Assembly: GCA_037191015.1 (NCBI GenBank)
Contig: JBBCKD010000017.1
Location: 248,001-312,000, forward strand
Length of the DNA stretch: 64,000 nt
From: Ravibacter sp037191015
GTDB taxonomy: Bacteria; Bacteroidota; Bacteroidia; Cytophagales; Spirosomataceae
Reading direction: 5' to 3'
Part shown: in pieces, positions 41,836-51,389 of the stretch
Layout: each line of letters opens with the position of its first letter
Position numbering within the stretch: the stretch's first letter is position 1
Notes under the pieces: model-generated
Seen by the model: the letters and a program-made list of their open reading frames with translations, nothing else
What the model was told of the DNA's origin: nothing
Database searches by the model: none
Position numbers and translations under genes: made by a program

Positions 41836-42809
41836 CAGTAAAAGAAAAAATAATGAGTGAGACTTCGCACCCGTTCTGGCTGATGGTGGAAAAGGAAATA
41901 TCGGACCACGTCAGGAGCCTCCGGTTGATCATTATGGTGGTATTGATCGCTTTGACTTCCATAGCTACGGTTTACCTGGCATTGGGAAGCCTGAAAGATG
42001 CGATAAAGCCGGGAGACCCGGAAGGGAGCTTCCTTTTCCTGAAAATATTTACGGCTTCAAACGGTTCTATACCCCCGTTTCATGTTTTTATCGGGTTCCT
42101 GGGCCCGCTGCTGGGTATCAGCCTGGGATTTGACAGCATCAATTCGGAGCTTGGCAGAGGTACGATGAGCAGGTTGCTCGCCCAGCCGATACACCGCGAT
42201 TACATTATCAACGCTAAATTCGTAGCGGCGCTTATCGTCATATCAGGGCTTTTTTTGTGCCTCGGGCTCCTGGTGACAGGCTGGGGAATTTTAAAAATAG
42301 GGATTTTGCCTACATTCCAGGAATTCTTCCGGATCCTGGCCCTGGTAGTCCTGACCATATTTTATGTCGCTTTCTGGCTTAATCTGGCTATTTTTTTCTC
42401 GATACGCTTTAAGCAGGCTTCTACTTCAGCGCTGGCTTCCATTGCAGTCTGGTTGTTTGTAACCGTATTTTACGGGATGCTGGTAAGCCTTGTGGCAAGA
42501 TCTATCGCACCTTCGGAGTTTGCTCCGCCGGGCCGGATCATAGCCTACCAGAAGCTCGTTCAGAATCTTGGCCGCCTGGTACCGAGCCAGCTGTTCAGCG
42601 ACGCCACAACGACGCTGCTTATGCCGTCGGTCAGGAGCCTCGGGCCGCTCACGATGGAACAGGTGCACGGCGCCATACCGAGTCCGCTGTCGCTGGGACA
42701 GAGCCTGCTGGTAGTATGGCCGCAGCTTACGGGGCTGATAGCGGCCACGGTTGTCTGCTTCGCGCTGTCCTACAGGGCTTTTATGAGAAAGGAAATAAGA
42801 TCGAGGTAG
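41832..42809 (+). CDS. ABC transporter permease (ABC-2 type)
   Basis: A 325-residue membrane protein with six hydrophobic segments (about 33-55, 88-108, 135-160, 175-198, 203-226, 292-312). The N-terminal cytoplasmic stretch HPFWLMVEKEISDHVRSLRL and the loop SINSELGRGTMSRLLAQPIHRDYI, the ABC-2 coupling region, are characteristic of NosY/DUF-type permeases. It overlaps the ATPase gene by 4 bases (ATGA). The C-terminus ends in a short basic tail. It pairs with the ATPase and NEW3 protein. Confidence 0.92.
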   Translation: MTVKEKIMSETSHPFWLMVEKEISDHVRSLRLIIMVVLIALTSIATVYLALGSLKDAIKPGDPEGSFLFLKIFTASNGSIPPFHVFIGFLGPLLGISLGFDSINSELGRGTMSRLLAQPIHRDYIINAKFVAALIVISGLFLCLGLLVTGWGILKIGILPTFQEFFRILALVVLTIFYVAFWLNLAIFFSIRFKQASTSALASIAVWLFVTVFYGMLVSLVARSIAPSEFAPPGRIIAYQKLVQNLGRLVPSQLFSDATTTLLMPSVRSLGPLTMEQVHGAIPSPLSLGQSLLVVWPQLTGLIAATVVCFALSYRAFMRKEIRSR

Positions 42810-42842
42810 GAATAAACACAGACACAGAGAACCGCAGAGGAA

Positions 42843-42889
42843 ACACAGAGTTATACAGAGAGTTGTTAGCTCTCTGTGTAACTCTGTGT
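42843..42889. terminator. Bidirectional terminator-like hairpin built from ACACAGAG repeats
   Basis: Arms of 20 bp (42843-42862 and 42870-42889) match except for one position, with loop TTGTTAG. Upstream sequence repeats the CACAGAG/GCAGAGG theme. It separates the convergent permease and M1 peptidase genes. It lacks a long T tract. Confidence 0.65.
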
Positions 42890-42898
42890 CTTCCGTAG

Positions 42899-44905
42899 CT
42901 AATTTGTTGTGGGAGCTGCGAATTTCTGCGGTTTCCAGGTATTGTTCCGCGGATCGATATCGGGTAGCTGCTTGTCCGGATCTACGGTTACGCTCCTGAG
43001 CGGGAGCCTCGTATCGGCCTTGAACGACCACCTGTTGCCCCGCTGCCATACTTCGACCGGAAGCTGTACCCTTGTCTTTTTACCATCGGACTCTTCCAGT
43101 TCTATAGTAGCGGGCATGGCCCATTGCTCATAGTTTTCTATCGTGATAACAGAGCCGCGGGCCGGATCCTGGTCTATATAAGTAACTTCTTTTACACCCT
43201 GATCGAGCTTATAGTTTTCAAAGAACCACCCTTTCCAGAACCATCCCAGCTTTTCACCCGATGCGTCTTCCATCGACCGGAAGAAATCATAAGGCGTAGG
43301 ATGCTTGAAAGCCCACCGACGGGTATATTCTCTGAATGCATAGTCAAACCGGTCCTTGCCCAGCACGATGTTGCGCAGCATTTTGAGACCTAATGCCGGT
43401 TTATAATACGCTTCCCAACCCAGGTTGGAGGATTGTATCACGTCAGGGAGGGTCATGACCGGATCAGCATAGTCCCGGAATATCGAGGGAGCGATCCGGT
43501 GCATATCATCGAATCGGCCGTTATAATATTCGCCGTTATTGAAGTTCTCGGTAGCGAGAAAATTGATAAAGGTATTCAGCCCTTCGTCCATCCACGCATA
43601 TTTGCGTTCGTTGGATCCGACGATCATAGGGAACCAGTTGTGCCCGAATTCGTGATCTGTCACCCCCCACAGCCGGTCTGACTTGGAAGCATGGCTACAG
43701 AAAACAATCCCCGGGTACTCCATACCGCCTACGATTCCCGCTACGTTGGTCGCTACCGGGTATGTATAGGGCATGATATACCTGGAATAAAATTCTATGG
43801 ATCCCTTTACATATTCAGTGGAACGGCCCCAGGCGTTGTAGCCGGCAGATTCTACAGGATATACCGATTGCGCCAGCGCTGTTTTCCCGTCGGTGATGTT
43901 CATCCTGGCGGCGTCCCAGACAAAGGCTTTGGAAGTGGCCCAGGCGATGTCCCTGGCCTGGTTACAACGGAAACGCCACGCAAGCGTGCCGCTTTGCTTC
44001 GGCCGGGAGGAAGGATTGGTTACTTCTTCCTGCGTTCTGATAAAGATCGTAGAATCACTTTTCGACGCCCTGGCGAGCCTTTCGACCTGCTCTCTTGTCA
44101 GGACTTCGTTAGCATTCACGAGCTCTCCCGATCCCACGACGATATGGTCCCAGGGTACGGTTATCGCATATTCAAAGTCCCCGTATTCGAGATAAAACTC
44201 GCCGGCGCCCAGGTAGGGCATCACGTTCCATCCTTCAATATCGTCGTATACGTACATACGCGGATACCATTGGGCGATCTCATAAACCGTGCCGTTTTTG
44301 GTTTCCAGTATGCCGGTCCGGTCCGATCCATAATTGGGTATGATATAGGAGAAGCCGATTTTGATTTTAACCGCATCTCCTTTGGCAAGCACCGGTTGGT
44401 CCAGCCGGATCTGGAGCCGTGTATCATCGACGATATAGTTGGCCGGCTGCCATTTGCCTTTTCCCTGCTGGATGCTGACCTCGCTCAGCGTATTCCCGCC
44501 GTCGAAATCCTGGTTACCGAAGCGGCCGCCTGTAATCGGTGTAGTCTTTCCGCCCCTCGAAGCAGTATGGAACGAATTCTGGTCGAGCTGGAGCCACAGG
44601 TGGCGGAGCTCGTCCGGGCTGTTGTTCTTGTAGGTGATTTCTACTGACCCGGTCAGTGTTTTCTTCGACTCGTCGAGCGCTACTTCTATTTTGTAGTCGG
44701 CCCTGTTCTGCCAGTAGGCTGCACCGGGAGCGCCGCCCGAAGACCGGAACTCATTGCCGGGCTGGGAGTTATAGAGCGGGTGGAAAAGAGTGTGATGGTC
44801 GTATTTGCTTTTTGAGAGAGGAGGAGTTTGCGCGATAGTCAGAATCGCAAAGCTTCCCCAAACCAGGATGGTAGCAAGAATGTTTTTGAAGCTGGATATG
44901 AACAT
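42899..44905 (-). CDS. M1 family zinc metallopeptidase
   Basis: A 668-residue exported aminopeptidase-type enzyme. Signal sequence at about 8-25. The N-terminal beta-domain (about 70-280) is followed by the thermolysin-like catalytic domain with the exopeptidase motif GGMEYPG (393-399), the zinc site HEFGH (418-422) and the distal Glu 441 in AWMDEGLNTF. The catalytic domain is complete. The C-terminal part (about 560-660) looks like a short beta-domain rather than the long helical domain of PepN. It probably degrades peptides in the periplasm or at the surface. It is a monocistronic gene between convergent and divergent neighbours. Confidence 0.94.
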   Translation of the reverse strand: MFISSFKNILATILVWGSFAILTIAQTPPLSKSKYDHHTLFHPLYNSQPGNEFRSSGGAPGAAYWQNRADYKIEVALDESKKTLTGSVEITYKNNSPDELRHLWLQLDQNSFHTASRGGKTTPITGGRFGNQDFDGGNTLSEVSIQQGKGKWQPANYIVDDTRLQIRLDQPVLAKGDAVKIKIGFSYIIPNYGSDRTGILETKNGTVYEIAQWYPRMYVYDDIEGWNVMPYLGAGEFYLEYGDFEYAITVPWDHIVVGSGELVNANEVLTREQVERLARASKSDSTIFIRTQEEVTNPSSRPKQSGTLAWRFRCNQARDIAWATSKAFVWDAARMNITDGKTALAQSVYPVESAGYNAWGRSTEYVKGSIEFYSRYIMPYTYPVATNVAGIVGGMEYPGIVFCSHASKSDRLWGVTDHEFGHNWFPMIVGSNERKYAWMDEGLNTFINFLATENFNNGEYYNGRFDDMHRIAPSIFRDYADPVMTLPDVIQSSNLGWEAYYKPALGLKMLRNIVLGKDRFDYAFREYTRRWAFKHPTPYDFFRSMEDASGEKLGWFWKGWFFENYKLDQGVKEVTYIDQDPARGSVITIENYEQWAMPATIELEESDGKKTRVQLPVEVWQRGNRWSFKADTRLPLRSVTVDPDKQLPDIDPRNNTWKPQKFAAPTTN

Positions 44906-45130
44906 GCTTTTTCTATTAAGTTAACAAATAGCGGGTTGAAGATACGGGAATTCAGGCATTAAAGAAAACCCTCCTATTATGCGATCGATCTTAAAAACCA
45001 GCTCACAAACACTTCTATTGTCCACCGGCGTCGATGCATAAGTCCGGTTGCTGATCCAATAGTATAACTACGAATGACGTTCCTTTTGAAAATACATTCG
45101 TTGTAAACTGACTATGAAAGTAAATCCGGT
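44906..45130. other. Divergent intergenic region with no firm signal
   Basis: A gap between the M1 peptidase and patatin genes. No TAnnTTTG element, hairpin or coding frame stands out. Confidence 0.3.
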
Positions 45131-47251
45131 ATGGCTGGAATGACAAAGTGGAAGCGGTTCTTATCGGCCTTCTGGCAGGTCTCCTATAGCCTGACATTTA
45201 TCTTCTTCATGGTAATCTTGTGCACGGCGCTGCTGTGGGTACCCGATCAGGCGAAAGATATGATCGACGAATTCGGCCAGGAATCTCCCCTTCATAATTT
45301 CTTTATGCTGAAGGCAGTTTCTGTCAGCATATGGACTGCTACGGTGTGGCAGTGCTCCCGTATCATCTTGCTTTTTCCGGACAATATCGACCTGGCCGGA
45401 AACTGGAGAGCGGTACAGGTCAGCCTCGTATGGGTGCCGCGCCTGCTGGGTATTACGGCCGGGCTCTTTCCGGGCATAGCTTTCTGTAACGAAGGCCATT
45501 GGGAGCACGGCTTGCTGATGCTGGGCTACGTAGGGCTGACTGCAGCATTGCTGATTGTGTTTGAAGGCGTGATCAAACGGAGTTCCGATGCCAGATACTA
45601 TCAGCCGATACGGAAGAAATACAAGATACTGATGAAAGCCGGGTTCAATCCCCGGTCTGTCGCCGGGTACAACAGGGGATTTTTTTCAGGGCTTCGCAAG
45701 GATTTCCGGGAGCTCATTGAAAACGCTTCCATCAGAAATTTCCTGATCATAGGGCTGGCGCTGATGCTGGCGGTATTCATCCTGTTCCTGGTACCTGTCA
45801 TCCTGCGTTCTCCGGTTATCAGCCAGTCGTTTTCGGCTATTTTTATCGTGCTGTCAGGCTTGTCTTTCTTTACCGGGCTGGGTAGCATTGCCGTCTATTT
45901 CTCGGGCAACAGGGTGCGCCCCCTGTTCATTGTTTTCCTGGTTTACATATTTGCTGTTTCATTCTGGAACGACAATACGACCATCAATGAATGCGCCGAT
46001 ACGCCGCTGTACAGAACGGAGATCAAAACGCAGTTTGAGCGTTGGCTGGCTGCCCGGGGAGCCGCAAAAGGGGATAGCCTGCCATTGATCGTTATTGCCG
46101 CCGAAGGCGGAGGCGTGCGCGGCAGCGTCTGGACCAGCGAGCTGCTGTTCGGGCTAAACAGGCATATGCCGGGCTTTAACGAACATACTTTTGCCATTTC
46201 CGGTGTGTCGGGCGGAGGGGTAGGCGCTGCCTTCTACCTGGCTTTCCTGAACGACAGCCTGAGCAATCCGCAGGATACGATTTTTACAAAAGCCACTCTC
46301 GACCAGGTGCTGAGAGAAGATTTCCTGTCGCCGGTGATCGGCGGCTTTATATTCAACGAGTCGATCCAGATGCTGCTTCCCTGGCCCGTAAAATCGCTGG
46401 AGCGGACCAAGCGCCTGGAAGATGCGTGGGCGTATACCTATAAAAAACATTTTAACCCGGGAAAGGCCCGTTCCTTTGTCAATCCTTTTGATTCATCATT
46501 TACGTCGTTATATAAAAATGATGTCCATTGCAGGATACCCTCTTTCGTGATCAACGGTACCCTGGCTGAAACCGGCCAGAAGACGATTGTGTCCAACCTG
46601 GTCACACATGGGAGCCGCAGCTTCATGGATGTGGTCGATATACTCCATCTTACACAGAACGATATGCCGCTCAAAACGGCTGCGACCATGTGCTCCAGGT
46701 TCCCGTTTATCATGTCGGGAGGTCGTTTTAAAGTAAAAGATACGCAAAGCGCAGGTATACGGAGCGGGCATGTGACGGACGGCGGCTATTTCGACAATAC
46801 CGGCATGGAAACGGCTATTCAACTGGTGACGGCTTTGCTGCCGGCGATCGATTCGCTCAGGGCCGACAGCATTACCGTAATTCCCTATATCCTTTTCTTT
46901 AAAAACTCGACATCAGCAGAGCATGACGACCGGCTGGTAGTCCGGGCCCAGCGTGGCGCCAGGGGCTTGGGTATTCCCATAAACAGCTTTTATAATCCCT
47001 GGGGCAGGGGTAGCGGTACCCGGGATGCGCTGTACCAGGGATTGGCGCCCTTTACGCATCCGCAGGTCAGGTACATGAGTTTCAAGCTCGACTATCGCGA
47101 CACGGAAGGAGAGAGGCTCCGCCTGCCTTTGGGCATGTCTATCTCCGACACGGCCATCCGGCATATCCATAAAAAGGCCGATACGCTTTTCGTGGAAAAA
47201 GCCAGGGACAGGGACTTTATCAACCTGCAAAAGCTGGTCACGAGACAATAA
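45131..47251 (+). CDS. Membrane-anchored patatin-like phospholipase
   Basis: A 706-residue protein. Residues 1-280 contain about seven hydrophobic segments (around 13-37, 56-80, 100-120, 127-147, 203-223, 232-258, 263-280). The remainder is a patatin domain: oxyanion-hole GGGVRG (326-331), nucleophile elbow GVSGG with Ser 360 (GxSxG), and the catalytic Asp in DGGYFDNTG (550-558). Patatins are Ser-Asp dyad lipid acyl hydrolases. The fusion to a multi-pass membrane domain is unusual and would place the lipase at the inner membrane; on which side is not clear. It stands alone, 23 bases from the convergent serine hydrolase gene. The lipid target is unknown. Confidence 0.85.
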   Translation: MAGMTKWKRFLSAFWQVSYSLTFIFFMVILCTALLWVPDQAKDMIDEFGQESPLHNFFMLKAVSVSIWTATVWQCSRIILLFPDNIDLAGNWRAVQVSLVWVPRLLGITAGLFPGIAFCNEGHWEHGLLMLGYVGLTAALLIVFEGVIKRSSDARYYQPIRKKYKILMKAGFNPRSVAGYNRGFFSGLRKDFRELIENASIRNFLIIGLALMLAVFILFLVPVILRSPVISQSFSAIFIVLSGLSFFTGLGSIAVYFSGNRVRPLFIVFLVYIFAVSFWNDNTTINECADTPLYRTEIKTQFERWLAARGAAKGDSLPLIVIAAEGGGVRGSVWTSELLFGLNRHMPGFNEHTFAISGVSGGGVGAAFYLAFLNDSLSNPQDTIFTKATLDQVLREDFLSPVIGGFIFNESIQMLLPWPVKSLERTKRLEDAWAYTYKKHFNPGKARSFVNPFDSSFTSLYKNDVHCRIPSFVINGTLAETGQKTIVSNLVTHGSRSFMDVVDILHLTQNDMPLKTAATMCSRFPFIMSGGRFKVKDTQSAGIRSGHVTDGGYFDNTGMETAIQLVTALLPAIDSLRADSITVIPYILFFKNSTSAEHDDRLVVRAQRGARGLGIPINSFYNPWGRGSGTRDALYQGLAPFTHPQVRYMSFKLDYRDTEGERLRLPLGMSISDTAIRHIHKKADTLFVEKARDRDFINLQKLVTRQ

Positions 47252-47274
47252 GCTGATTGCTTATGGCCGTTTCA

Positions 47275-48837
47275 TCAGATCTTATCTCCTTTTATGACCG
47301 CGTAAGGTTTGAGGTCGTTGTTTATAATGGAAACACTCTTCCTGAATTCGGCCGTCAGTCCCTTTTCTTCGAAGGTACAGGTTACCCTCATGTAGTGAGC
47401 AGTATCTATAAACCTGCAGGTGATTTCAAGGTTGTTGACGTCCTTCCAGAACGCAGAGGCCCGGGTTTTTAGCGACGGGTTTCCGGGTATGGCGGTGGGG
47501 ATCAGCTTCAGCCATTCGATTGCCATCCCGGTTTCGCCTTTTCTCCATTCATTTATACCGAAGTCAATTTTATGCTGTCCGGTTGAGTCTTTGATCACCA
47601 GGGTGCCCTCTTTTTCATTAATGCGGAAATTCATCCGGCTTATCTTCAGTGGGTTTGATTCTGTCGAAAAGCGACTTCCGTTAACGCGGGAGAGAGCCGG
47701 GGAGATTTTGCTGCCGGTAGGCAAGGTTAAGGCGAGCGCGGCGAGCTTCTGCTTAAGCGCTGCCTGGCTGCCCGTTTCTTTGGCGGGGCTGAGCAGGTGT
47801 TCCCACGCATGGTTCAGAATACTCTGCATATTGCCGGTTTCGCTGGTGATCGCGATTACCATTTGCTGCTCAGGCATGACGACGCAGTACTGCCCGTAAG
47901 CTCCGTCTCCCCTGAAGGCGTTATGACGGCACCGCCAGAACTGGTAGCCGTATCCCTGCAGCCAGTCGCTGTTCGGGCGGTCTTCTTCCTTACCCGGCTG
48001 CATGATATGGGCAGTAACGGCTTCTTTCACCCAGGCAGCGGGCAATATGGTTTTCCCGTTCCATTGGCCTTCCTGCAGGTAAAGCTGGCCGAATCGGGCA
48101 ATATCCTCTGTTTTCACCCGCAGGCCCCAGCCCCCGGTCTCGATACCGGCCGGGTCTGTTTCCCAGTCGAAATCCGTGATGTTAAGCGGGGCGAACAAGC
48201 GCGGCTTCAGGTAAGAAGTCAGGTTCTGCCCGGTTACTTTCTGAAGGATGGCGGACAGCATATAAGTCGCCCCGCTGTTGTAGACAAAGTGGGTTCCCGG
48301 CTGATGTGCGACCGGCTGCTCCAGGAAGGCTTTGACCCAGTCGCCGTCGGCAGATTCCCTGAGCTGCCCGGTTGTGTCTCTGGCGTGGCCGGTACTCATC
48401 GAAAGCAGGTGCCTGATGCGCATATCGGCAAGGTTTTGGCTGACTTCTGCCGGGAGTTTGTCCGGGAAAAAGGAAACAACTTTGTCGTCTACATTGAGTT
48501 TCCCGTCGTTGACAGCCAGGCCTATGGCAGTAGAAGTAAAGCTTTTGCTCAGGGAATAGAGCGTATGCTTAAACTCCGGGGCGTAGGGAGCCCACCATCC
48601 TTCTGCTATGACATGGCCGTTTTTTACTACCATGAGGCTATGTACGTTGCTTTCGTTTATAGCATTAACGAAGCCGAGGATCGATTGGGAGCTGATTCCC
48701 TGCTTTTCGGGAGAACTGCGCAGCAGGGCCCCTTTTTTCAGAAAGCTGGTTTCCTGCCCATACAGCCGGGTCAATACACCGAAATGCAGGGCGCCCAGCG
48801 CCGATTGTATTAAGAAAGTACGCCTGTCGATAGCCAT
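47275..48837 (-). CDS. Serine hydrolase, class C beta-lactamase family
   Basis: A 520-residue exported protein with a Tat-like signal (DRRTFLIQSALGALHFGV). The beta-lactamase/transpeptidase-like domain (about 40-390) has the SxxK motif at S95-K98 in LYSLSKSF and the Tyr motif YNSGATYML (Tyr 186). The class C family includes DD-peptidases, esterases and beta-lactamases, and the substrate cannot be read from sequence. The C-terminal 130 residues are an extra beta-rich domain. It converges on the patatin gene with 23 bases between, and lies 49 bases downstream of the propeller lipoprotein gene. Confidence 0.88.
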   Translation of the reverse strand: MAIDRRTFLIQSALGALHFGVLTRLYGQETSFLKKGALLRSSPEKQGISSQSILGFVNAINESNVHSLMVVKNGHVIAEGWWAPYAPEFKHTLYSLSKSFTSTAIGLAVNDGKLNVDDKVVSFFPDKLPAEVSQNLADMRIRHLLSMSTGHARDTTGQLRESADGDWVKAFLEQPVAHQPGTHFVYNSGATYMLSAILQKVTGQNLTSYLKPRLFAPLNITDFDWETDPAGIETGGWGLRVKTEDIARFGQLYLQEGQWNGKTILPAAWVKEAVTAHIMQPGKEEDRPNSDWLQGYGYQFWRCRHNAFRGDGAYGQYCVVMPEQQMVIAITSETGNMQSILNHAWEHLLSPAKETGSQAALKQKLAALALTLPTGSKISPALSRVNGSRFSTESNPLKISRMNFRINEKEGTLVIKDSTGQHKIDFGINEWRKGETGMAIEWLKLIPTAIPGNPSLKTRASAFWKDVNNLEITCRFIDTAHYMRVTCTFEEKGLTAEFRKSVSIINNDLKPYAVIKGDKI

Positions 48838-48886
48838 AGCTTAAAGAGTAAAATTAGCTGCTACTTAATAAGCCGGCGGGGCATGT

Positions 48887-51142
48887 TTATTTACCGGTAT
48901 TTGTTTCGATTAATTTCATATACCTGCCCATCCAGTACGGCAGGAGCCAGAAAACCGGCTCACGCTCGACGTGCGGGTTTCCGCCGGCCAGAGTCCAGGG
49001 GTTTTTGTCCCAGCGCACCGTCATACGGATGCTTGCCGGAGGAAGCTTTGATACCTGGAGCTCTTCCAGAACGGGAGTTCGTACGATGTGCACATCCTCG
49101 CGGATGCTATGATCGATGGGCCAGTCGACCAGGTCCAGCGGGGTGTCCCTGAGAAATGCAACGGAGCTGCCAAGTTCTTCGCGGTTCTGCCGGCAGTAGT
49201 TGTAGAGGAAGTTGATCAGCGGATTCTGATCGGCGCGCCGCAGCTCAAACCATTCGTCCATATGTGCCCGATAGAATTGCAGCAGCTTTTCATCTTTCTC
49301 CGCACCCAGCAGGATCGGGTAAAGGTATGCCTGAAGCACGACATCGAAATAGATGAACCAGGCCGGGTTTTGTTTCGTAACCTGCTTCATATTGTCGAGG
49401 TAGCGCTCTTCTTCAATGAGCCGGAGGTATGCTTCCTGGTATTTTTCGTCGGCGGTTACATGGTAGGCCAGTTTCAGGAATGCCAGTATTTCCATGGAGT
49501 TCTGGTTACGGTCCGGCAGCCATTCCGGGTCGCGGTTCAATTGTTCGGGCGACCAGACCGACCACCTTGTAGGTTTACCGTCAACATCCGCCAGGTTGTA
49601 GTCATGCTTCATCAGGTAGTCGACAATTGCCGCAACGTGTCCTGCAATTTCTTTTTTTTCAGCTTCACCGGCGATGAGCGTATAATAGAAATAATAGGCA
49701 AACATATGCCCGCACATTTCGTCGCTGCTGGTATCTCCCTTCCACAGCCATTTGCCGTCTGACGAAAGATGCCACCTTTTTTCCACGGGCTTGAAGCGGG
49801 GCTCTTCCACCAGCCGCTCTGCGATCTCAATGTCGGTGTAGGTCCGGTTTTCGTCGTGCATTTTCGTCCAGTCCGACGGAATAATGGTCCTTGCGAAAAA
49901 TCCTTCGTGTTCCGTTATTTCGCGGAGCATTTTCAGGAACTGAAACGCTTTTTTTGCATTTTCCTTTGCGAGCGGGTCGCCCGTAGCGGCATAGCGAAAG
50001 CTCTCCATAGCGAGGTAGTTTCCTGTATATTCACCGTCGTTATCGTCATCTTCCGGCTGGAAAACAGTAGTATCTCCGGCTACCGGCAGATGGGCCTGCC
50101 CTGCGATCCACGGAGCCCTGATGTGGCGGTGCATCAGGTTATCGTAGAAGAAATCGCATTTTGACGCCAGGTTCATCGACTTCCGCCCGATAACGCTCAC
50201 GCCTCCTTCGGTGGCGATCCATGCGTTGCCCGTTTGATCGAAGGCTATATCGTTGACCTGGTTATGGAGCAACCAGCGGCGGCTGAAACGGAGTGAGTTT
50301 GTCCCATCCGGTGCGTAACGGACTATCCCAGTATGGGTACCTATCCACATAACGCTGTCGGGACCCAGCCGGACTGTATTGACATACGCTGAAGGGATCC
50401 CGTCTGCCGGGCGGAGCTCTTTTTCCTTTCCCTGATTTCCGCGTATGGTCACACCTCCGAGTCCTCCGACCCATAGCTTTTTGTCCGGGTCAAAGGCAAG
50501 ACCTTTTGCATACCCGCTGATAAGATCTGATGTCTCGTAGTAGTGAGAAATTCCGCCCTCCTTCCAGTGATAAAGCCCGACGTCGGAAGCCAGCCAGAGA
50601 CCGCCTTCGCCGTCGGGGATGATGTCCCTGAGCGAACGGGCCAGGTCTGCTTCGACTTTTTGAGCCTGGTCTTTCCGGGTAATCCAGAAGCCTTTTGGTC
50701 CGAGTGCATACACGGTGTCTGCGACAGATGCAATGGTGCTGACCGGCCCTTCTACAAGCGGGATCTTCTCCGTTTTCCCCGGCCCGGTTATTTTAAAAAG
50801 GCCATTCCATGTCCCTGCCCAGACGGTTCCGGAAGAGTCGGCCATTACCTTGAACGCCGGAGCAGTCAACGCGTCACTGCCTGCGTATTCCCATCGCCGT
50901 GCTGCAACGGGTTTCATGAAAATACCTTGCGGGGTAGCAATCCAGGCATTGCCGGCCGTATCGATGCAGATACTCCTGATGCCCGTTACTTTCCCGCCTG
51001 AAACGGTTTCCGGCAGGGGGAGCGCGTCGTGGTATTCCTGGATGAAAGGAGTATCTTTTACGGATTCAGTAGTATTCCGGTCGGATCCGCACCCCGCCGA
51101 AAAGATACATAACAGGGATAGAATGAGGAGATTGCTTTTCAT
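48887..51142 (-). CDS. Lipoprotein fusing a sensor-type beta-propeller to a helical barrel domain
   Basis: A 751-residue predicted lipoprotein (lipobox SAGC, Cys 18). Residues about 55-330 repeat two-component-regulator-type propeller blades: SICIDTAGNAWIATPQGIF, VMADSSGTVWAGTWNGLF, IIPDGEGGLWLASDVGLY, LAFDPDKKLWVGGLGG, and DSVMWIGTHTGIVRYA. Residues about 380-720 are rich in helices with aromatic/acidic loops (GHMFAYYFYYTLIAG, NRDPEWLPDRNQNSMEILAF), like an alpha/alpha toroid. Propellers of this type normally precede histidine kinases; here the output is a helical barrel, perhaps binding or cutting a polysaccharide. No catalytic pair could be assigned. Upstream of the serine hydrolase gene by 49 bases, same strand. 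Confidence 0.7.
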   Translation of the reverse strand: MKSNLLILSLLCIFSAGCGSDRNTTESVKDTPFIQEYHDALPLPETVSGGKVTGIRSICIDTAGNAWIATPQGIFMKPVAARRWEYAGSDALTAPAFKVMADSSGTVWAGTWNGLFKITGPGKTEKIPLVEGPVSTIASVADTVYALGPKGFWITRKDQAQKVEADLARSLRDIIPDGEGGLWLASDVGLYHWKEGGISHYYETSDLISGYAKGLAFDPDKKLWVGGLGGVTIRGNQGKEKELRPADGIPSAYVNTVRLGPDSVMWIGTHTGIVRYAPDGTNSLRFSRRWLLHNQVNDIAFDQTGNAWIATEGGVSVIGRKSMNLASKCDFFYDNLMHRHIRAPWIAGQAHLPVAGDTTVFQPEDDDNDGEYTGNYLAMESFRYAATGDPLAKENAKKAFQFLKMLREITEHEGFFARTIIPSDWTKMHDENRTYTDIEIAERLVEEPRFKPVEKRWHLSSDGKWLWKGDTSSDEMCGHMFAYYFYYTLIAGEAEKKEIAGHVAAIVDYLMKHDYNLADVDGKPTRWSVWSPEQLNRDPEWLPDRNQNSMEILAFLKLAYHVTADEKYQEAYLRLIEEERYLDNMKQVTKQNPAWFIYFDVVLQAYLYPILLGAEKDEKLLQFYRAHMDEWFELRRADQNPLINFLYNYCRQNREELGSSVAFLRDTPLDLVDWPIDHSIREDVHIVRTPVLEELQVSKLPPASIRMTVRWDKNPWTLAGGNPHVEREPVFWLLPYWMGRYMKLIETNTGK

Positions 51143-51389
51143 GATACAGATAGCGGACAGGGTGGAGCAGCTTTATCAGCTGTTATACGAACCTTCCGGC
51201 AGAAAATACCATTCCCGGCGCAGCGCTTCGACATGGCAACGGCTAAAGCCATAATAGCAAGAGGTATAAAGTTAGCTGTCTTCTTAATACCTGATTTTTG
51301 TTTTATGGATATTTGAATTAAAAAAATTCATTAACTATTATATATTATTAATATTTGATTTAATTTTGTGCGACTGAGAGCATTTGAAT
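51143..51389. promoter_or_regulatory. Divergent promoter region, AT-rich, with -7 TAATTTTG
   Basis: TAATTTTG at 51361-51368 matches the plus-strand -7 consensus and lies 22 bases before the ATG at 51390. The -33 is not clear. About 80 bases before it are strongly AT-rich (UP-like). Nothing else was found. Confidence 0.45.
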
